Source: G965203045 sp965203045
GTDB lineage: Bacteria > Pseudomonadota > Gammaproteobacteria > PS1 > Pseudothioglobaceae
DNA length: 64,000 nucleotides
Assembly (NCBI GenBank): GCA_965203045.1
Contig: OZ241850.1
Span: forward strand, 1 to 64,000
Reading direction: 5' to 3'
Below are positions 35,943-45,043 of this stretch, piece by piece. The notes beneath the pieces are model-generated. The model was not told the DNA's origin. It saw only the letters and a list, made by a program, of their open reading frames with translations, and ran no database searches. The position numbers and the translations under genes were made by a program. The number at the start of each line of letters is the position of its first letter. Positions within the stretch are counted from its first letter, which is position 1.

Positions 35943-37435
35943 AATTTAGTGCTATAAGCTTGGGCTAATAAATGTTGTAATGATGGTTGTATTACCTCTA
36001 TTAGCAGTTGCGGATATACCCCTAAGCCAAGCACTACTAGTGCTAAGATAAACATAATACTAAATTCGCGAGCGCTTAGGTCAGCAAGGGCTGCCACCTT
36101 ATCATTAGTAATAGCGCCAAAAAACACTCGTTTTACCATCCATAGTGTATAAGCAGCACCAATAATTAGTGTTAGCGCCGCTAATGCGCCAATCCAAAAA
36201 TTAGCCTGCACACTTGCTAAAATTACCATAAATTCACCAACAAAACCAGAAGTGCCCGGCAGCCCAGCATTTGCCAAAGCAAATAGAGTCGCAAAGCCAA
36301 TAAATATCGGCATTTTAGTAGCAACACCTCCATAATCGCTAATTTGCCTACTACGCATTCTATCGTATAGAACTCCTACAACTAAAAATAGCGCTGCGGA
36401 AATAAACCCATGGGATATCATTTGCACCATCGCCCCTTGTAGTCCTAATAAAGCGCCAATTGTTTGAGATTTAGCAATTAAATAAATGCCAAATACTCCC
36501 AAAGTAACAAAGCCCATGTGTGATACCGATGAATAAGCAATGAGTTTTTTCATATCTTTTTGCACTAAGGCAACAAAACCAATATAAACAATAGCAATTA
36601 GTGATAATGCTATCACTATTTCTGCAAATAACAAAGAAGCGTCAGGCAGAATAGGCAAACTAAAGCGAAAAAAGCCATAGCCTCCCATTTTAAGCATAAT
36701 TGCAGCCAGTATTACCGAACCAGCTGTGGGAGCTTCTACATGGGCATCGGGTAGCCAAGTATGCACTGGAAACATAGGCACTTTTACCGCAAATGCTAAT
36801 AAAAACGCCCAAAAAATAATACTTTGTTCAAGTAAGCTAAGGGCTAAATCTTGAAAATATAAAATATCAAACGAGCCGCCTTTAAATACTAAATACAAAA
36901 ATGAAAGCAGCATAAATACCGAACCTAAAAAAGTATAGAGAAAAAATTTAATTGCCGCATAAATACGTCTATCACCACCCCAAATACCAATAATAAGTAA
37001 CATTGGTATTAAGGAGGCTTCCCAAAAAATATAAAACAAAATAGCATCAAGGGCAGAGAAAACACCAATCATTAAGCCTTCCATAATCAAAAAAGCAGCT
37101 AAATAATTAGCAATATCACTCCTAACCCTCCAAGCCGATACAATAACTATAACCGTGCTAAATGTAGTTAGAATTATAAGTGGCAACGCAATACCGTCAA
37201 TACCCAGATGATAATAAACTTTAAGGGCGCTAATCCAGCTAAATTTCTCCACAAATTGCATCAAATGAGTATCACTATTAAAATCTAGCCATAATTGCAA
37301 AGACAGCAAAAACGCTAAAAAGCTCACAATAAGCGCAAAAAACTTAACAAAACCAACACGTTTATTACCAACTATAAGAATAATAATACCACCAATAATA
37401 GGCAGCCAAATTAGGAGGCTTAGCACGCCCATCAA
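35939..37435 (-). CDS. nuoM: NADH-quinone oxidoreductase subunit M
   Basis: The 498-residue antiporter-like subunit has the helix-5 glutamate in FYIFWEASLIPM and the lysine-containing KVPMFPVHTWLPDAHVEAP broken-helix region. It is one of three proton-pumping channels of the membrane arm. ATGA overlaps join it to nuoL and nuoN. Confidence 0.97.
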   Translation of the reverse strand: MMGVLSLLIWLPIIGGIIILIVGNKRVGFVKFFALIVSFLAFLLSLQLWLDFNSDTHLMQFVEKFSWISALKVYYHLGIDGIALPLIILTTFSTVIVIVSAWRVRSDIANYLAAFLIMEGLMIGVFSALDAILFYIFWEASLIPMLLIIGIWGGDRRIYAAIKFFLYTFLGSVFMLLSFLYLVFKGGSFDILYFQDLALSLLEQSIIFWAFLLAFAVKVPMFPVHTWLPDAHVEAPTAGSVILAAIMLKMGGYGFFRFSLPILPDASLLFAEIVIALSLIAIVYIGFVALVQKDMKKLIAYSSVSHMGFVTLGVFGIYLIAKSQTIGALLGLQGAMVQMISHGFISAALFLVVGVLYDRMRSRQISDYGGVATKMPIFIGFATLFALANAGLPGTSGFVGEFMVILASVQANFWIGALAALTLIIGAAYTLWMVKRVFFGAITNDKVAALADLSAREFSIMFILALVVLGLGVYPQLLIEVIQPSLQHLLAQAYSTKL

Positions 37436-39417
37436 AACCTCTCCAATAGCACCAAGGCATGCTCATTACTAAATAACATCCACGATAAGAAAAATAGTAA
37501 AGCTATAATGGTAAAAAATACATAGTGATATAAATAACCGGTTTGTAGTGGTTGGATAAATTTAGCAGCTTGGGCGATAAATTTAGCGCTACCATTTACC
37601 ACTAAGCCGTCTATAATACGACGTTCTGAATGCTGCCATAACAAATTGCCAAGCCTAGTCCCACCTCTTACAAACACAGCTTGATTAAAAGCATCAAAAC
37701 CATATTTAGCAACTAATATATGTTTAAATATTGGCAGTTTTTTATTAAAATCATCCATAAGCTGAGATCTATACACTACCAATAGCCACGCCAACATAGC
37801 ACCTAAAATCATTAAATAAAAAGCGGGTTTATAAATACTATGTTCTATAAGGGCTAATGCTGAGTAAAACGATTCTTCAAGCCTTGCCATTGCTAAATGG
37901 CTAGTATCAACAACAATGCTATGGTCTAACATAGCAGGCAGATTGGCGCTGCCAAATAGCATCCACTCCACAGTGTAGAAGCCAATAATTACCGATGGAA
38001 TTGCCAGTAAAATTAAAGGAATAGTTATAACAAGTGGCGATTCTTTTAATTGAAACTTAGTATTAGTGTCCATTCTCTCTTTGGTATGAAACACTAAAAA
38101 TAATAAACGAAAACTGTAAAAAGCGGTAATTAAAACACCTAACAACACCGCCCAATACGCTACACTTGCAAAAGGCAAATTAGACAAACCCACCGCTTCA
38201 ATAATTAAGTCCTTAGAATAAAATCCAGAAAAACCGGGAAAACCAATTAGCGCTAAAATGCCAATAATACTAACTACATAAGTAATAGGCATATATTTAT
38301 AAAGCCCGCCCATCTCACGAATATCTTGCTTATGTTCCATAGCAATAATTACCGAACCAGCTGCTAGGAATAATAGCGCTTTAAAAAAAGCATGGGTAGT
38401 TAGGTGAAAAATAGCAACAGAATAAGCAGACACCCCTAAAGCAACTACCATATAACCAAGCTGCGATAAAGTAGAATAAGCAATAATGCGTTTAATATCA
38501 TTTTGCACCAAGCCTAATAGTCCCATAAAAAATGCGGTGCTTGCCCCAATTAACATTATTACTATCAAAGCGGTTTCACTCAGTTCATAAAGCCCAGACA
38601 TTCTAGCAACCATAAAAATACCAGCAGTTACCATAGTCGCTGCGTGAATTAGGGCTGAAATTGGCGTAGGGCCTTCCATTGACTCTGGCAGCCATACATG
38701 TAGCGGCATTTGGGCTGATTTAGCCATTGCCCCAACAAATAATAACAAACAAATAGCGCTAATAACAGAAACGCCTAAAATAGTCTTCCCCGCAATAACA
38801 TCAGTATTGGCAAAAACTGTTGCATAATCTAGCGAACCAAAATATAAAAATACTAGCGCTATGCCTAGTAAAAACCCAAAATCCCCTACTCTATTTACTA
38901 AAAACGCTTTGAAATTGGCTTGCACTGCGCTTTCTTTTTCAAACCAAAAACCTATGAGCAAATACGATACCAAGCCCACTGCTTCCCAAGCAAAAAATAA
39001 TTGCATAAAGTTATTGCTCATCACCAGCATAAACATAGCAAAGGTAAAAAGAGAAATATAACTAAAAAAACGAGTATAACCCTTATCACCTGCCATATAA
39101 CCAATGCTATAAATATGGACCATAAGCGAGACAAAGCCGACCACCACCAACATTAAAGCGCTAAGATTATCAATCAAAAAACCCACACTAAATGCCACAT
39201 CGCCAATATTAATCCAATGATAAATATCACCATTAAAGGCGGGGTTTTGGTTGATAATGTGATGATTAAATACCAAAAACGCCAAAATAGTAGAGATGAA
39301 AACTCCTAAAATAGCAACTAAATGTGATAGTGTTTTTCCTAGATAAGCGCCAAATAAGCCAACAATAACTGCCCCTATAAGTGGACTTAATACAAGCGCT
39401 AAATAAATACCTTCCAT
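37432..39417 (-). CDS. nuoL: NADH-quinone oxidoreductase subunit L
   Basis: The 661-residue subunit is the distal proton channel. FFAWEAVGLVSYLLIGFW and SAQMPLHVWLPESMEGPTP are diagnostic, and the C-terminal extension (about residue 500 onward) fits the lateral helix HL and terminal anchor. It lies 8 bp after nuoK and overlaps nuoM by 4 bp. Confidence 0.97.
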   Translation of the reverse strand: MEGIYLALVLSPLIGAVIVGLFGAYLGKTLSHLVAILGVFISTILAFLVFNHHIINQNPAFNGDIYHWINIGDVAFSVGFLIDNLSALMLVVVGFVSLMVHIYSIGYMAGDKGYTRFFSYISLFTFAMFMLVMSNNFMQLFFAWEAVGLVSYLLIGFWFEKESAVQANFKAFLVNRVGDFGFLLGIALVFLYFGSLDYATVFANTDVIAGKTILGVSVISAICLLLFVGAMAKSAQMPLHVWLPESMEGPTPISALIHAATMVTAGIFMVARMSGLYELSETALIVIMLIGASTAFFMGLLGLVQNDIKRIIAYSTLSQLGYMVVALGVSAYSVAIFHLTTHAFFKALLFLAAGSVIIAMEHKQDIREMGGLYKYMPITYVVSIIGILALIGFPGFSGFYSKDLIIEAVGLSNLPFASVAYWAVLLGVLITAFYSFRLLFLVFHTKERMDTNTKFQLKESPLVITIPLILLAIPSVIIGFYTVEWMLFGSANLPAMLDHSIVVDTSHLAMARLEESFYSALALIEHSIYKPAFYLMILGAMLAWLLVVYRSQLMDDFNKKLPIFKHILVAKYGFDAFNQAVFVRGGTRLGNLLWQHSERRIIDGLVVNGSAKFIAQAAKFIQPLQTGYLYHYVFFTIIALLFFLSWMLFSNEHALVLLERF

Positions 39418-39425
39418 AAATTACA

Positions 39426-39740
39426 CTAGCCTTTTAAAGCGCTTGGAACATCAATATCAATAGACCTGCCATACATATTACTTCTAAATACCAGCACTAA
39501 AATTGCTAAGCCTATTACTACCTCAGCAGCAGCCACAGTAAGGATAAAGAATACAAAAATTTGCCCTGCGCTATCTTCTAAAAAATAAGAAAATGCAATA
39601 AAGTTAGTATTTACCGCTAATAAAATCAGCTCAATACACATTAAGATAACAATAATATTTTTACGATTGATAAACACTCCCGCTAAGCCTACGCAAAAAA
39701 TAATAGAACTTAAAATTAGGTAGCTAGATAGGCTTATCAT
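39426..39740 (-). CDS. nuoK: NADH-quinone oxidoreductase subunit K
   Basis: The 104-residue, three-helix subunit carries the two conserved membrane glutamates, in CIELILLAVN and AAAEVVIGLAI. ATGA overlap with nuoJ. Confidence 0.97.
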   Translation of the reverse strand: MISLSSYLILSSIIFCVGLAGVFINRKNIIVILMCIELILLAVNTNFIAFSYFLEDSAGQIFVFFILTVAAAEVVIGLAILVLVFRSNMYGRSIDIDVPSALKG

Positions 39741-40330
39741 TTCTTATCCTTGATAATGTGCAGCCTGTGCTTAGCGTTTACTTTAACTTGTTCTGCGCTG
39801 TCTTGTAATAGATGAAAACTGCCTTTGCGGCGAGTAAGTGAAATAGCAGATACAATAGCAATTAGCAACAAAACTGCCGCCAATTCAAAAGGATAAACAT
39901 AAATAGTGTATAACTCCAGCGCCACAGCGGTGATATTGCTATAAGTTGCTAAATGACGGCTAGGGGCTGGCATTATATCCAGACCAAACTGCTCAGGACC
40001 TAAAACCAACCCAATCTCTATAACTATTACCAGCGCTACCAGCAGCCCTAGCGGCAAATAGGCGGTGAACTTAGCTTTTTTCTCAGCCTCTGGAATATTA
40101 AGCATCATTACCACAAACAAAAACAACACCATAATAGCGCCAACATAAACTAAAATCAGAGTCATTGCTAAAAATTCACTCTCTAACAACAACCACAAAA
40201 AAGCAGCGCTAAAAAAAGCCAATATCAATGTCAGCACAGCATGGATAGTATTGCGCACAAAAATCATAGCAACAGAGGCAACTACCAGCCAAAAAGCGGG
40301 CCATAAAAATAAAATAGTCTCAGCGCTCAT
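39737..40330 (-). CDS. nuoJ: NADH-quinone oxidoreductase subunit J
   Basis: The 197-residue, five-helix subunit has the conserved VYVGAIMVLFLFVVMML (helix 3 with its pi-bulge) and FELAAVLLLIAIVSAI. Its start overlaps the stop of the DUF3565 gene by one base (TAATG), so the inserted gene is part of the translational chain. Confidence 0.96.
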   Translation of the reverse strand: MSAETILFLWPAFWLVVASVAMIFVRNTIHAVLTLILAFFSAAFLWLLLESEFLAMTLILVYVGAIMVLFLFVVMMLNIPEAEKKAKFTAYLPLGLLVALVIVIEIGLVLGPEQFGLDIMPAPSRHLATYSNITAVALELYTIYVYPFELAAVLLLIAIVSAISLTRRKGSFHLLQDSAEQVKVNAKHRLHIIKDKK

Positions 40331-40524
40331 TAATTACTATCCTGCTGACAAATCATACAATCTAATTCACTGCCAATTTTTTTAAAACGTTTGGCTTTAG
40401 TGACCACCCAAGATCTATTTTGCCAAGGCGGGTTATGTCTAACATGCTGATAATGGCCACAGCTTAACAATGCTCGCCAATGGTTATGCTCATCTTTTTC
40501 AAAAGCAATAATTTCTCTTATCAT
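40330..40524 (-). CDS. DUF3565 domain-containing protein, inserted between nuoI and nuoJ
   Basis: The 64-residue protein matches DUF3565: FEKDEHNHWRALLSCGHYQH, then VRHNPPWQNRSWV and a C-terminal CxxC (LDCMICQQD). Cysteines and histidines suggest metal binding, but the function is unknown. It lies 15 bp after nuoI and shares a TAATG junction with nuoJ. It is not a complex I subunit. Confidence 0.85.
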   Translation of the reverse strand: MIREIIAFEKDEHNHWRALLSCGHYQHVRHNPPWQNRSWVVTKAKRFKKIGSELDCMICQQDSN

Positions 40525-40539
40525 TGTTGTATTAAAAAA

Positions 40540-41031
40540 TTAGCGATATTTAATATCCGCGCCTTTAATTTGCTGTAATTTTCGTTCGTATTTATCACCT
40601 ATATCAAGTAAGCCTTGTTTGTCAATAATACTACCTTTGCGTGAAGTAAAAGCATAATCTAAAATATGCGTCTCCACAATAGCATCAACCGGACAAGCTT
40701 CCTCACAAAAACCACAATAAATACACTTAAATAAATCAATATCATAGCGAGTGGTGCGGCGCGTGCCATCACTTTTTTGCTCAGATTCAATAGTAATTGC
40801 ATTAGCAGGACACACTACTTCGCATAATTTACAAGCAATACAACGTTCTTGACCGTTTTCATAGCGTCTTAGGGCGTGCAAGCCTCTAAATCTGGGTGAT
40901 ATGGGTATTCTTTCTTTAGGAAATTGAACAGTGATTTTTGGTGTGGTTAATAATTTGGCGGTAATGCCTAGACCAGAACGTAATTCTTTTAAGGTAAAGA
41001 CTTTATATAATCTTTTAAGCTTTGCAAACAT
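40540..41031 (-). CDS. nuoI: NADH-quinone oxidoreductase subunit I
   Basis: The 163-residue ferredoxin-like subunit has two [4Fe-4S] motifs, CIACKLCEVVCPANAITIE and CIYCGFCEEACPVDAIVE (clusters N6a and N6b). The start at 41031 (MFAKLKRL) lies 2 bp after the nuoH stop; an upstream TTG is in frame but inside nuoH. Confidence 0.97.
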   Translation of the reverse strand: MFAKLKRLYKVFTLKELRSGLGITAKLLTTPKITVQFPKERIPISPRFRGLHALRRYENGQERCIACKLCEVVCPANAITIESEQKSDGTRRTTRYDIDLFKCIYCGFCEEACPVDAIVETHILDYAFTSRKGSIIDKQGLLDIGDKYERKLQQIKGADIKYR

Positions 41032-41033
41032 AA

Positions 41034-42077
41034 TTAAAACCAAAACCCTATTTTAAGCTGGGTTAGCAAGGCTACTATAAAAATCCACACAATAGTAAAT
41101 GGTAAAAACACTTTCCAGCAAAGGCGCATAATTTGATCATAACGAAATCTGGGAAAAGTTGCTCTAAACCATAAAAATAAAAACAAAAATACACTAGTTT
41201 TAAGCAGTAACCACACCAGCCCGGGAACAAAAGCAAATATATCCTCTAAAATAATTATCCCCTCAAATGGAGACAACCAACCGCCAAAAAACAACAACGA
41301 TGCTAGCACTGCCATCAACACCATATTGGCATATTCAGCCAAGAAGAAAATAGCAAAACTCATTCCCGAATACTCCACATGAGTCCCGCCAACAATCTCG
41401 CTCTCACCTTCTACCACATCAAAGGGGGCGCGATTAGTCTCTACTAATGCTGATATAAAAAATATCACCAACATCGGCAGTAGCGGTATAAAATGCCAAT
41501 GCCAAACACCACCACTCTGCGCTAAGGCTATATTGTATAAATTTAGCGTCCCTGAGACCATTACCACTGTAATCAGCGCAAAAGCAATAATTAGCTCATA
41601 AGAAACCAACAAAGCAGCGCTGCGCATAGCTCCTAATAGAGCATACTTAGAGTTTGAAGCCCAGCCAGCTAAAATAATACCATACACCGCAATAGAACTA
41701 ATAGCAAGCACATAGAGCAAACTCACATCTAGCTGAGTAATAAATAAACTCTGACTAAATGGAATCACAGCCCAAACAGCAATAGCAGGCGCAATCGCCA
41801 AAGTGGGGGCTAGAAAATATAAATACAGGTTCGCTTTTGCGGGAAAAATAATTTCTTTAAATAATAATTTAACTATATCGGCAATTGGTTGTAATAACCC
41901 TTTAAAACCAACCTGCATAGGCCCTAAGCGCAATTGCATAAAGCCAATAATTTTGCGCTCAGCATAAGTCATATAAGCAACAACCACCAGAAGCGGCACA
42001 AGTAATAATATTGCTTTTAAGACGATAACCACCACATCTGCTAATTGCCCAGGTAGTAGGTGATATAAAAAATCCAT
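41034..42077 (-). CDS. nuoH: NADH-quinone oxidoreductase subunit H
   Basis: The 347-residue, eight-helix subunit builds the quinone chamber with nuoB and nuoD. It has AERKIIGFMQLRLGPMQVG near the N-terminus, NRAPFDVVEGESEIVGGTHVEY and LWFRATFPRFRYDQIM. It follows nuoG by 6 bp. Confidence 0.98.
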   Translation of the reverse strand: MDFLYHLLPGQLADVVVIVLKAILLLVPLLVVVAYMTYAERKIIGFMQLRLGPMQVGFKGLLQPIADIVKLLFKEIIFPAKANLYLYFLAPTLAIAPAIAVWAVIPFSQSLFITQLDVSLLYVLAISSIAVYGIILAGWASNSKYALLGAMRSAALLVSYELIIAFALITVVMVSGTLNLYNIALAQSGGVWHWHFIPLLPMLVIFFISALVETNRAPFDVVEGESEIVGGTHVEYSGMSFAIFFLAEYANMVLMAVLASLLFFGGWLSPFEGIIILEDIFAFVPGLVWLLLKTSVFLFLFLWFRATFPRFRYDQIMRLCWKVFLPFTIVWIFIVALLTQLKIGFWF

Positions 42078-42083
42078 GATAAA

Positions 42084-44321
42084 TTATCCTATCTCTCTGC
42101 TATCTCTGCGGTAAATCAAAACACTATCACTAGCAATTTTATTATCAATCACAACTGGTACTCCGCGGTAGGTGTCATTTGGGTTTAATTTTAAATTTGT
42201 TGCTAGTTGCTGATTCATTTTAGCGTAGTGCCATTTGCTATTAGCATCTTCTAACAAACTTTTTGACGCGCGCAAAAGAGCATCTGAACACGAAGCATTC
42301 ATCCTATCAATAATACACACCCCAGAAGGGACATCAATAATTAAATCCTCTAAATTACTTTGCTGACTAGCTGACGCGCTTAGCAACTCTTTGCTTTTAG
42401 TCCTAATTTGGTCAATACTATTATAAGCAAAACCTTTTAATTGGAGCATTTCTGCTAACACGCGTATAATCTTCCACATTGGCTTTGCCTCAGCTGGCAA
42501 CTTTGCCGCTGCTGCAACAAACTGCTCACTACCACTAGCGCCTATAAAAGTCCCAGCGCTCTCATAAAAATGGGCAATAGGCAGCACCACATCAGCATAT
42601 TTATCAATGGTTTTATCCTTAAAGCTATTAAATGCTAAAATAAAATCGCTATGTTTTAGACAGAGTTCAAATTTTGCTAAATCATCACAATCATAACTAG
42701 GATAAACATCAACCAAAATATGCCCTTTTAGACCCTCTGCCAGCAGCGGACTTTTACCACTGGGACTGGGAACTATATTTGCCATATAAGCAGCTATGCT
42801 ATTATTAGCCATACTAGCATTAAAAACTCGGCTATTACTTAGCCCGCTAATATGCTGGACTAACTCTAAACACTTATTATAATTAGCCAAGTTAGCTAAA
42901 TGCTCACCAAGGACAATATGGCTATTACCAGAGCTTAATTGCTTGGCAATTTTCTCACTAGCGCTATCAGTCTCTATGTTTGCTAAATTAGCTGGTACTT
43001 GTTGTTTATTAAGTCTTATTAGCCCCACTAATATCTTGCCAAGCTGGACTCCAAACTGAGCAGCTGGGGTAGGTAGAGTAGTTTCAACTCTAAAATTATA
43101 ATCAAACACCGCGCTATTTAGCATCACCACTTTAGCCCCAGCTAAGCTAGCTTGTCGCAAGCGATGATTAAGCAGCGGCTGTTCAAAACGGGTATTGCCA
43201 CCAATTACTAAAATATAACCAGCGCTACTTAGGCTCTCTAAACTACTAGTAGAGGGCAGATATTTAGTTGGTGTTAAATCTTTTTGTCCTAGACGATAAT
43301 CTAGGTTGTTAATTTCTAGCGCTTTGGCTAATTTTGCTAGTAAATAATAGTCTTCTAAACTACAATTATTACTAGTTAGCATACCAAAAGCTTGACCATA
43401 TTGAGTATTAAGTATTTTACTAATGCCTTTGGTAGCAAACTCTAGGGCTACATTCCAGCTAACATTTTGCCACTGGTCTTCAAGCTTAATTTTAGGCACA
43501 AGAAATCTAGTATCGCTATTTAAGCCTTGATAAGAAAAGCGCTCACGATTAGCAATCCAAGTTTGGTTAATTGCTTCATTTTCCCGAGGCACAATACGTT
43601 TAATTTCATCACCAAAAGTTTGTGCCCAAATATGACTACCTATATTATCGTGTCTGGCAATACTGGGCTTTGCCTGCATCTCCCAGCTACGCAGTTCATA
43701 ACGAAATGGCTTAGAGGTGAGCGCTCCTACCGGACAAACATCAATCATATTACCTGATAGCTCAGAGACAATGCTGCGCTTTAAAAAAGGCTCAATAGTC
43801 AAATCCTCACCGCGACCAGTAGCCCCCATCTCAGTAAAGCCGCCAATCTCAGTCCCAAACCTAATACAACGTGTGCAATGAATACAACGTGTCATATCAG
43901 TTTGAATTAGGGGCCCTATGTCTTTGTCAACCACAACGCGCTTAGCCTCACTAAAACGCGACACATCGGTGCCATACTCAAAAGCTACATCTTGTAACTC
44001 ACACTCCCCCCCTTGGTCACAAATTGGACAGTCCAGCGGATGATTAATTAATAAAAACTCCATCACCGCTTTTTGTGCCGCCTTGGCTTTATCATTACAA
44101 GTCCAAATCTTCATCCCCGCGTTAAGCGGGGTTGAACACGCCGGCTGTGGTTTAGGGCTACCTTCAACATCTACCAAACACATACGACAATTAGCAGCAA
44201 CAGATAGGTGCTTATGATAGCAAAATCTCGGCACATCTACCCCTAGGCTATCGGTTAGCTGGATAATATTTTGCCCCGACTGTGCTTTGGTTTTTTTGCC
44301 GTTTAGTTCAATTTCAATCAT
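42084..44321 (-). CDS. nuoG: NADH-quinone oxidoreductase subunit G
   Basis: The 745-residue subunit has an N-terminal [2Fe-2S] domain (CYHKHLSVAANCRMC and a later Cys), HPLDCPICDQGGECELQD, CIHCTRCIRFGTEIGG, the molybdopterin-oxidoreductase-like 4Fe-4S segment MIDVCPVGALTSKPF, then a degenerate C-terminal domain. Its ATG overlaps the stop of the last ankyrin gene (ATGA). The sequence before the ATG is CAA-rich polyglutamine coding DNA with no visible Shine-Dalgarno, so initiation probably depends on translation of that ankyrin gene. Confidence 0.97.
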   Translation of the reverse strand: MIEIELNGKKTKAQSGQNIIQLTDSLGVDVPRFCYHKHLSVAANCRMCLVDVEGSPKPQPACSTPLNAGMKIWTCNDKAKAAQKAVMEFLLINHPLDCPICDQGGECELQDVAFEYGTDVSRFSEAKRVVVDKDIGPLIQTDMTRCIHCTRCIRFGTEIGGFTEMGATGRGEDLTIEPFLKRSIVSELSGNMIDVCPVGALTSKPFRYELRSWEMQAKPSIARHDNIGSHIWAQTFGDEIKRIVPRENEAINQTWIANRERFSYQGLNSDTRFLVPKIKLEDQWQNVSWNVALEFATKGISKILNTQYGQAFGMLTSNNCSLEDYYLLAKLAKALEINNLDYRLGQKDLTPTKYLPSTSSLESLSSAGYILVIGGNTRFEQPLLNHRLRQASLAGAKVVMLNSAVFDYNFRVETTLPTPAAQFGVQLGKILVGLIRLNKQQVPANLANIETDSASEKIAKQLSSGNSHIVLGEHLANLANYNKCLELVQHISGLSNSRVFNASMANNSIAAYMANIVPSPSGKSPLLAEGLKGHILVDVYPSYDCDDLAKFELCLKHSDFILAFNSFKDKTIDKYADVVLPIAHFYESAGTFIGASGSEQFVAAAAKLPAEAKPMWKIIRVLAEMLQLKGFAYNSIDQIRTKSKELLSASASQQSNLEDLIIDVPSGVCIIDRMNASCSDALLRASKSLLEDANSKWHYAKMNQQLATNLKLNPNDTYRGVPVVIDNKIASDSVLIYRRDSREIG

Positions 44322-45043
44322 TGTTGTTGCTGTTTTAGCGCTTTTTCTAATAAGTCAATAGTGTCTTGATTGAGGTTTTCATTATCATAAGTTAAATTAA
44401 TCACTTTATTATCAACCCTAGCGCCTGCTTTAATTAGGGCGGTGATAATATTTGGGTTTTTGTTATTTTCTGCCGCATGATGTAATGCAGTCCGACCTTT
44501 CTTAGTCTTTGCATTAACATCTGCGCCTGCTTTAAGGAGCGCAGTGATAACCTTTGGATTTTTGTTATATTCTGCTGCATAGTGTAATGCGGTTTTACCA
44601 TCATCAGCTTTTGCATTCACTTTTACACCTGCTTTAAGGAGCGCAATGATAACCTCTGAGTTTTTGTTATATTTTGCTGCAAGGTGTAATGCAGTACCAT
44701 AATCAAGTAGGTAGTTTTCCCTAAATGAAGTGCCATAATCAAATGAGTGTCTTTCCGTAAATGTAATAATCTTAAAATTTGCATTAACTTTTGCGCCCGC
44801 TTTAATTAGAGCAGTAATAACCTCCGGATTTTTGTTATATCTTGCTGCAAGGTGCAATGCGGTTTTACCATTACTCTTCTTATTAACATTTACGCCTGCT
44901 TTAATTAAGGCTTTAACTTCATCAACACTACCTGTTTTAACTGCTTTAAATAATGATGGTTGCTGATTAGAATAGGCAATTAGTGGTATGACAGCAATAA
45001 CAATAATTGCAATTTTTGTTTTGATAGTTAAAATGTTTTTCAT
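44318..45043 (-). CDS. Exported ankyrin-repeat protein E, coupled to nuoG
   Basis: The 241-residue protein has an N-terminal signal or anchor helix (MKNILTIKTKIAIIVIAVIP), then SLFKAVKTGSVDEVKALIKAG and about five ankyrin repeats of the form GKTALHYAAEYNKNPKVITA LLKAGADVNAK, ending DTIDLLEKALKQQQQ. The signal sequence implies export or membrane tethering; whether the repeats face the periplasm or leave the cell cannot be told. It is the last of five paralogues and overlaps both neighbours by 4 bp. Confidence 0.9.
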   Translation of the reverse strand: MKNILTIKTKIAIIVIAVIPLIAYSNQQPSLFKAVKTGSVDEVKALIKAGVNVNKKSNGKTALHLAARYNKNPEVITALIKAGAKVNANFKIITFTERHSFDYGTSFRENYLLDYGTALHLAAKYNKNSEVIIALLKAGVKVNAKADDGKTALHYAAEYNKNPKVITALLKAGADVNAKTKKGRTALHHAAENNKNPNIITALIKAGARVDNKVINLTYDNENLNQDTIDLLEKALKQQQQ

